Positions 58,321-64,000 of a stretch of DNA of 64,000 nt are shown here, one piece after another. Below the pieces are notes generated by a model. That model searched no databases. It saw only the letters and a list, made by a program, of their open reading frames with translations, and was not told where the DNA came from. The translations under genes were made by a program, and so were the position numbers. This DNA comes from Terrilactibacillus sp. S3-3. Its GTDB lineage: Bacteria; Bacillota; Bacilli; Bacillales; Sporolactobacillaceae. Numbering within the stretch: the first letter of the stretch is position 1; each line of letters begins with the position of its first letter. The stretch lies in contig CP129291.1 in NCBI GenBank assembly GCA_030437565.1, forward strand, positions 2,790,001 to 2,854,000. The letters run 5' to 3'.

Positions 58321-59511
58321 TTAAACTTGTTTCGGCACTTCGATCATCACGGCGTCTCCCTGGCCGCCGCCGCTGCAAATCGCCGCGATCCCGTTGCCGC
58401 CGCCGCGGCGTCTTAATTCATGCATCAGCGTAATAATAATCCTGGCCCCGCTCGCGCCGATCGGATGACCAAGCGCCACCGCACCGCCGTTAACATTGAC
58501 TTTTTCAAGATCGATATGCGCCAACTTCCGGCTGGCAAGCGCCACCACCGCAAATGCCTCGTTAATTTCAAAGAGATCAATGTCCTCAATCGCCCGCCCC
58601 GTTTTTTTCAGCAGGCTGTTAATCACGAGTCCCGGCGTTTTTGGAAAATCCTGTGCTTCGACCGCCACCTCTTCATGAGCAAGGATGTAGGCGAACGGCG
58701 GCTTTCCTTCTTTTTCGGCCCGCTCTTCGCTCATCAGCACGAGCGCCCCGGCGCCGTCATTCACTCCCGGGGCATTGCCCGCTGTAATGGTGCCTTCATT
58801 GTTAAAGGCCGGGCGCAGCTTTGCCAGCTTCTCAAGCGATGTATCTTTTCTCGGCCCCTCATCCTGTTCAATCGTGATCGGCTCTCCCTTGCGCACAGGC
58901 ACTTGAACCGGCACAATCTCTTCTGCGAAAACGCCGCCTTCAATTGCTGCAATCGCCTTTTGATGGCTTCTGTAAGCCCAGCCATCCTGTTCCTCGCGCG
59001 TCAGTTCCAATTCTTCCGCAGTGCGATTTCCATAAGTCCCCATATGTACACCCGTAAAACTGCAGCTTAGTCCGTCGCGGATCATTGAATCCGTTATAGC
59101 CCCATCCCCCATGCGGTATCCCCATCTAGCTTTTGAAAGAAGATACGGTGCATTGCTCATCGACTCCATGCCTCCGGCTACAATGACCTCCTCATCGCCT
59201 GAACGAATCAGCTGATCCGCCAGCGTGACACTTCGAAGCCCGGAAGCACAAACTTTGTTAATTGTCTCCGTTTTAATTTTCCACGGAAGACCGGCATGCC
59301 TCGCCGCCTGGCGCGAGGGTACTTGTCCCTGCCCGGCCTGAAGCACATTTCCCATAATCACTTCATCGACTTCACCGGCGTCGACGCCTGAGCGTTCCAA
59401 AGCGGCTTTGATCGCGATTCCGCCCAGCTGCGCTGCGCTCAGACTGCTCAGCCCGCCGCCGAACTTTCCGAACGGTGTCCTCGCTCCGCCGACAATCACT
59501 GTTTTGACCAT
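58321..59511 (-). CDS. mmgA: Acetyl-CoA C-acetyltransferase (thiolase)
   Basis: Thiolytic cleavage or condensation of acetoacetyl-CoA. It is intact, 396 residues. Nucleophilic Cys in TINKVCASGLRSV (~88), NEAFAVVALASRKL, His in GGAVALGHPIGASGARI (~353), second Cys in AAICSGGGQGDAVMIE (~383). It is first in an operon with the dehydrogenases. ATG 59511 has AGGAGGGGG ahead. The upstream 200 bp holds FadR-like, cre-like and palindromic sites. Symbol by analogy with B. subtilis mmgA. Confidence 0.94.
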   Translation of the reverse strand: MVKTVIVGGARTPFGKFGGGLSSLSAAQLGGIAIKAALERSGVDAGEVDEVIMGNVLQAGQGQVPSRQAARHAGLPWKIKTETINKVCASGLRSVTLADQLIRSGDEEVIVAGGMESMSNAPYLLSKARWGYRMGDGAITDSMIRDGLSCSFTGVHMGTYGNRTAEELELTREEQDGWAYRSHQKAIAAIEGGVFAEEIVPVQVPVRKGEPITIEQDEGPRKDTSLEKLAKLRPAFNNEGTITAGNAPGVNDGAGALVLMSEERAEKEGKPPFAYILAHEEVAVEAQDFPKTPGLVINSLLKKTGRAIEDIDLFEINEAFAVVALASRKLAHIDLEKVNVNGGAVALGHPIGASGARIIITLMHELRRRGGGNGIAAICSGGGQGDAVMIEVPKQV

Positions 59512-59619
59512 GAATCCCCCTCCTTAAAAAAAAAACACCACTACTATTTTTTATTAACCAATAGCCGAAAAAAGAAGTTGTAAAACTTTTAAATCCAATT
59601 AATCTAGTAAAAGTTTTTA

Positions 59620-59637
59620 TGAATGAATGCTCACTCA
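59620..59637. promoter_or_regulatory. FadR (YsiA)-type operator upstream of the beta-oxidation operon
   Basis: TGAATGAATGCTCACTCA fits the B. subtilis FadR consensus TGAATGAMTANTCATTCA at 16 of 18 positions. In Bacillus this TetR-type repressor is released by long-chain acyl-CoA. It lies about 110 bp ahead of the thiolase start. Confidence 0.8.
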
Positions 59638-59674
59638 AAAACGGGATAAAAAAATAAGATTTGGAACTCTTTAG

Positions 59675-59688
59675 TGTAAGCGCTTTTA
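59675..59688. promoter_or_regulatory. Candidate cre (CcpA) site upstream of the beta-oxidation operon
   Basis: TGTAAGCGCTTTTA matches the cre consensus at 13 of 14 positions, with the central AGCGCT. Catabolite repression of beta-oxidation genes is known for B. subtilis mmg. Confidence 0.7.
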
Positions 59689-59712
59689 TATTAATAGTGT
59701 ACACTATTAATA
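59689..59712. promoter_or_regulatory. 24-bp perfect palindrome, operator of unknown regulator
   Basis: Two 12-bp arms TATTAATAGTGT and ACACTATTAATA with no spacer, abutting the cre-like site. It has the form of a TetR- or GntR-type operator. No terminator T-run or GC stem, so termination is unlikely. Confidence 0.6.
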
Positions 59713-59944
59713 GGAAAATTCAAATAATATGCGGAATTTTTCTGGAGCATTTTTGAAACTTTGAATTAAACCTCGCCCTGTACGATCCCTTCCATCACAT
59801 TTTATTTCCAGAATAGGCCGGCGAACGGGCAGTCGGCTCGAACATGGTTGAGGTTCGAAGGCTGAATTTTGAAGCCGGGCGGAGTTTTAGAGCAGGGTGC
59901 TCGTATATTTCTGACTTTGTGCTACCTGCCGGTTTGGGCTGGGG

Positions 59945-60230
59945 CCTTTAATCAACTTTCACGGTTTTATTTACAACTTTCTATGATTTATTTACAACTT
60001 TTTGCGGTTTATTTACAAGATCTCTGCTTTTATTTACAAGTTAGAGCGGGCCCGGGTTTGGGCCGGAGCCTTTGATTAACTTCCGACAGTTTATTTACAA
60101 CTTTCTATGATTTATTTACAACTTTTTGCGGTTTATTTACAAGATCTCTGCTTATATTTACAAGTTGGAGTGGGACAAGGTTCGGCTCAAACCTAATCAA
60201 CTTTCACGGTTTTATTTACAAGTAAAGACA
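59945..60230 (+). repeat. 21-bp tandem array, family B (TTTATTTACAA), two blocks of four plus one
   Basis: Steps TTTATTTACAACTTTCTATGA-like, each starting TTTATTTACAA with 10 variable bases, exact 21-bp period: four steps at about 59964-60050, four at about 60089-60170, and a single one near 60212. The blocks are separated by GC-rich GGGCCCGGG-type stretches, the same plan as at 5219-5706. No gene is seen in 59713-60343. Confidence 0.85.
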
Positions 60231-60343
60231 GGCAATATTTCGTCCTGATCCTTTGTATGGCAGGGTGTGGCCATCCGCGAGCAGATACCGGCCAAAGTCC
60301 TAAACCTAGGCCTGACGCCATGCCCCCAAAAGTTAAAAAGAAG

Positions 60344-60383
60344 AACCTGTCTCACAAGCCTTTTTTCGACTTTCAGACAGGTT
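60344..60383 (-). terminator. Terminator of the OatA-type gene
   Basis: AACCTGTCT (60344-60352) pairs with AGACAGGTT (60375-60383) around a 22-base loop. The minus strand continues CTTCTTTTTAAC and the plus strand TTTATC. Confidence 0.7.
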
Positions 60384-60428
60384 TTATCATTTCAATATAA
60401 ATTAAGCTGTCAACTAACCTTCAAATCA

Positions 60429-62382
60429 TTACGATTTTGACTTTGCAGAAATCGACTCAACTGTTTTGGCAAGCAGCGATGCATAGACCTGTGCGCCGTT
60501 TGGCTTAAGGTGAACCGCATCCGGCGTGAAGTAATCACCGTGGCTCGCGCTTTTGGAATACCAGTCAACAAGTGCGGCGTTTGGATACATCTTGGCCGCC
60601 TGCTGCAAGGAATCATTCACGGATGCCTGCCATGGGCGCGGCACCCGGACATTGACGAGAATAATCCGCCTATCGGCACCGATCGCGTTCATCATTGAGA
60701 TTAACTGTTTCATAGAAAAAGGTCCATTGGTTCCCAGTTCAATAATCACGACATCTCCAAGTTTGCCGGTCTTTTTTAATTGTTGAATCGTGCCCATCGC
60801 TTCATTCATCTGCCGGCCGACTTTTGCATCGACGACAACATTGGAAAATTGTTTTTTGAGAAACGGTGTGACATCAACCATAATGGAGTCACCGATTGCC
60901 GTCACATGCTGCTGCTTATCCGCAGACGGCGGCGCTTTAGGTGTATCCTGGCTGTCCTTTTTCTCCGACTTGCTGCCGTTCTCAACATTATTCGCCGTCT
61001 TCTTGGCACTCCCATCTGCCTTTGCTGCAGATGTTTTTTCTGCTTTCTGTTTCTCGATGCTCTTTCCTTCACTTACATCAGCTTGTTTCACATGGTGTGT
61101 CGTGTTTGCCGACTTTTGATTTCCAAAAAAATGCGGCAAAATGAACGCACAAGCCAGAATCAATACGAAAGCGCCGACGCCGATCGCTACCCGGCGAAAA
61201 GAAGCGAAGTTTTGCATTTTTTTTTTTCCAACCTGACATGCGCTGCCACCTCCACAATTTTCCTAATGCTCCGTGCCTGATCGGATCTTCAATAAACTTA
61301 ATTGACAGCGAAGCCAATATAACAATGAGAATGAATGCGAGCAGATCTTCTAAAAGCTGACCGCTTTCTGACGCGGCATTCGAGCTCATCAGCACAATAA
61401 CCGGTAGTGTGCCAAAGATACATGCCATAAGATCGAACGCCAATCCACCGCAGCGGCTTCACGCCGAGGATCCGTCCCAAAAGCGTCGACGGATGGGCAA
61501 TGACGGCAATCACGATCACAGTCGCGATCGACAGAACCACGAGCCCCCCTTGATAAATAAAGTTATCATACTGATTGGTCAGCCATATCATGATAATAAT
61601 CATGATCAATGCCAAGCTTCCCATAATGTCCAGGAAAGACTGCGATGATTTGGCCAGATTGGCAGACAGTTTCTGACTCGGCCAAATAAATGCCAGACCG
61701 GCACCAAATAGAATCGAGAAAGCTCTTGTGTCGGTACCATAATAAACCCGGCTTGGATCGGTATCAGGCTGGTAAATCAGCCCCATCAGCAGTGCCGACA
61801 CCGCGGCGCCGATCAGAGTGATGCCTAGTAAATGTTTTCGAAGTCCCTTATATTTGAAACCAAAAGCAATGAACAATGGCCAAATCAAGTAAAATTGTTC
61901 TTCGACACAAGCGACCAGAAATGGGTCAGTAATGAAGGTGTTTCATAGCTGGCAAAATAAGATAAGTGGTGAAAAATATACCACCAGTTGCTGACATAAA
62001 ATAAAGCCGCAAGCGCATCCGCTTTTAAATTGCCAAACAAAGAAGGGCGAAACAGCGCGACCCAGACGACGAGCACCGCGAGCAGCGACAGCATTCCCGG
62101 CAGCAGCCGGCGCGCGCGGCGCAGCCAGAAATGCTTTAAGTCCACTCTCCCGTTTTTTTCACATTCCGATAGTAAAAGATCTGTGATCAGGTAGCCTGAG
62201 AGAACAAAGAAAATGCTGACCCCGAGCAATCCTCCGGAAGCCCAGGGCATCCCGAGATGATAAAAAATAACAGCCAGAACCGCCAATGCTCTGAGTCCAT
62301 CTAACCCCGGCATATACCGGCGATGCTGAGTCATTTTTTTAGAAATAAACGTCTGTCTTTGCTCACGCCTCGTCCGACTCAT
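60429..62382 (-). CDS. OatA/OafA-type O-acetyltransferase (acyltransferase 3 plus SGNH domain), three frameshifts
   Basis: Two-module enzyme: a membrane acyltransferase moves acetyl across the membrane and the extracellular SGNH domain places it on a wall sugar, as in peptidoglycan O-acetyltransferase OatA. AT3 part: PGLDGLRALAVLAVIFYH (~28), FFVLSGYLITDLL, THFWSL followed across a frameshift by VEEQFYLIWPLF, about ten membrane helices. SGNH part: AIGDSIMVD (Ser), ELGTNGPF (Asn), PDAVHLKPNG (Asp/His). About 651 codons. Breaks lie near 61900, near 61440, and in T11 (61217-61227). Start ATG 62382 has only AGGGTCGG; ATG 62334 is an alternative. Confidence 0.9.
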
Positions 62383-62846
62383 TTCTTGCCGACCCTGAAC
62401 CGGCCATTTTTCGTTCTTTCATCCGTTTCTTCCTGTATGTGATTCATCGGTTAATCTTACCCCTCTAAAAATGGACATATCGTAAAAAATGCTAATAAGC
62501 CTTTTAAAGCCGATTCTACCGGCCTGTATGTATTTGGTCATTTAATTATAAATCGAATGCTTAATAATTTATATGCTTTTTATGGATTTACTTGGAAAAA
62601 AAGCCCGGCAAGTATGTCTTCTGCGAAAATGTCATTATTTCTTCATATGCATATAGCCGGATTGCCGGAATCAACTTTTTGGCAGCGGGCCGATACGTGT
62701 TCAAGTCCCATTTATTTTTTTTCATACAGTAGAAGTTTGCCATACTTTTTACCCGACCAAAAGGAACGAAAGGCTCATCTTTTTTCCCGCTTCAGGCCTA
62801 ATCTCCTTTGTCTGCGCCTTCAGAATCATATACTAATGTAAAAAAA
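62383..62846. other. 460-bp region between niaP and oatA, no gene
   Basis: No recognised gene. A 94-codon plus-strand frame at 62557-62841 has no motif and runs into the niaP terminator. The oatA promoter should lie at 62400-62560, but no clear boxes were found. Confidence 0.4.
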
Positions 62847-62872
62847 GGTCTCTCCGAACGAACAGAGAGACC
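62847..62872 (-). terminator. Terminator of the NiaP-type gene
   Basis: GGTCTCTC (62847-62854) pairs with GAGAGACC (62865-62872). The minus-strand transcript ends in seven T residues, 20 bp after the stop. Confidence 0.92.
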
Positions 62873-62891
62873 CCGCGGGTGGCAATGGCAA

Positions 62892-64000
62892 TTAGTCCAA
62901 AGTTTGATTCTTTGTTTCTTTACCCAGAATAAGTACGGCCAGCGCGCCAATGAGTATCGATGCACAGAAGATCGAAAAGATGGCTGTCATTGGCACTTTT
63001 TGCGCGATAAGATAGCCTACCAAAAGAGGGCCGAAAATCCCCCCGATACGACCAAACGCGGCAGCCATTCCCGTCCCTGTTCCGCGAATAACCGTCGGAT
63101 ATTGTTCAGGCGAATAGGCATATAAGGCTCCCCACGCCCCAAGGTTAAAGAAGGATAAAAGAATTCCGAAAGTCAGCAATAATGCAAGCGTCCCCGCTGT
63201 ACCGAAGAAATAAGCGCTGAGTGCCGTTCCGATCAAAAAAGTGATTAGCACAAATTTCCGTCCCCATTTTTCAATCAGCCAGGCGGCCACAAAATAACCG
63301 GGCAGCTGAGCAAGCGTCATGATGAGTGTATATTGAAAACTTTTGATTAGGCTAAACCCTTTCAGTACCATCACACTCGGCAGCCATAAAAACATCCCGT
63401 AATAAGAAAACGACACAGAACCACAGGATCCAGAGCATTGCCGTTTTTCTTGCATGAGCCTTCGACCACACGTTGGCAATGTTTTTGAGTAAGCCGGATT
63501 TTTCTTCCGGTTTTTGTGTTAAATATTTCGCTGAATCCGGCATTTTCCATCTTAAATAAACGGTGTAAAGCGCCGGCAAGGCACCGATAATGAGAGCTAA
63601 GCGCCAGCCAAACTGAGGAATAATAAAATAAGAAATCAATGCTGCAACAAGCCAGCCGCCGGCCCAAAAACTTTCCAGCAAAACGACAATCCGTCCCCGC
63701 TTATCGACCGCGACACTTTCCGAAACAAGTGTTGAAGCCACCGGGAGTTCGCCGCCTAACCCCATTCCGACAAAAAAGCGCAAAATAAGGAAGGCGCTAA
63801 TTCCCGTGGCAAAAGCCGAAAATCCGCTGCCAAGCGAAAAGACTAAGATGGTCAGGATTAAAACCAATTTTCTTCCAAAACGATCGGCAAAAAGTCCGAA
63901 GATGAACGCGCCGACCGCCATGCCAATGGAACTGATACTGCCGATCCAGCCCATTTGCACTTCACTCAGATGCCAGTCCACCGCCAGCGCGGCAATAATA
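62892..64000 (-). CDS. niaP: Major facilitator transporter, niacin transporter NiaP-like, 5' end outside window, one frameshift
   Basis: MFS importer. The visible part follows B. subtilis NiaP (YceI) closely: WIGSISSIGMAVGAFIFGLFADRFGRK, FFVGMGLGGELPVASTLVSESV, VVLLESFWAGGWLVAALISYF, ILWFCVVFSYYGMFLWLPSVMVLKGF, TLAQLPGYFVAAWLIEKWGRK, FFNLGAWGALYAYSPEQYPT, AAFGRIGGIFGPLLVGYL. The frame breaks near 63410 in VVFSYYGMF. The N-terminal ~25-30 residues lie beyond 64000. Substrate nicotinate is inferred from the close resemblance. Confidence 0.85.

Noticed and set aside
1..64000. Large-scale pseudogene formation
   Set aside because: Too many frameshifts in otherwise conserved genes, concentrated in homopolymers, with motifs intact on both sides; sequencing error is simpler.

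Overview
The window looks like the chromosome of a motile, endospore-forming, naturally competent member of the Bacillales. The evidence is the Bacillus-type block flgL-flgK-flgN-flgM-yvyF-comFC-comFA, then degU-degS-yvyE-LCP-tagO-tagA; a YjcZ-family sporulation peptide; SigD-type promoters (TAAA-N15-GCCGATAT); and strong AAGGAGG-type ribosome binding sites with frequent TTG or GTG starts. A Sporolactobacillaceae-like relative would fit, but the genus cannot be fixed from the sequence alone.

Layout. 1-8.1 kb: late flagellar genes and the com uptake genes, all on the minus strand, interrupted by a plus-strand C39-like peptidase and a 124-bp repeat array. 8.8-9.1 kb: an orphan AbrB-type antitoxin remnant. 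9.6-17 kb: DegSU, YvyE, and wall teichoic acid genes (LCP ligase, TagO, TagA). 17.5-27 kb: Xaa-Pro aminopeptidase, glycerate kinase, a secreted SGNH protein, MotAB stator, an HD-GYP protein apparently fused to a degenerate B12-binding domain, a second LCP protein and a LacD aldolase. 28.8-32.3 kb: two near-identical Nramp manganese transporters, each behind the same promoter and MntR-type operator. 32.9-45 kb: SH3-amidase, YkvI permease, YjcZ, AmpS, two chemoreceptors, and an M20 peptidase controlled by a SAM-I riboswitch. 45-53 kb: VanZ, OsmC, Rpn nuclease, carbamoylase-type M20 hydrolase, YfnA-type permease and a Zn alcohol dehydrogenase. 53.3-59.5 kb: a tightly packed beta-oxidation operon (thiolase, hydroxyacyl-CoA dehydrogenase, two acyl-CoA dehydrogenases, acyl-CoA ligase) with FadR- and CcpA-type sites upstream. 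60.4-64 kb: an OatA-type O-acetyltransferase and a NiaP-type transporter running off the window.

Two window-wide properties matter most. First, about 30 of 46 genes carry one or more frameshifts (roughly 60 in 64 kb), often at homopolymers of 5-14 bases, while the reading on each side is clean and full length. This is best explained by sequence or assembly error rather than gene decay, so such genes are annotated as CDS spanning all frames. Second, the intergenic regions hold four unrelated-sequence families of short tandem arrays that all share a 20-21-bp period, plus a separate structured element of about 200 bp present three times. These are the best candidates for something undescribed.
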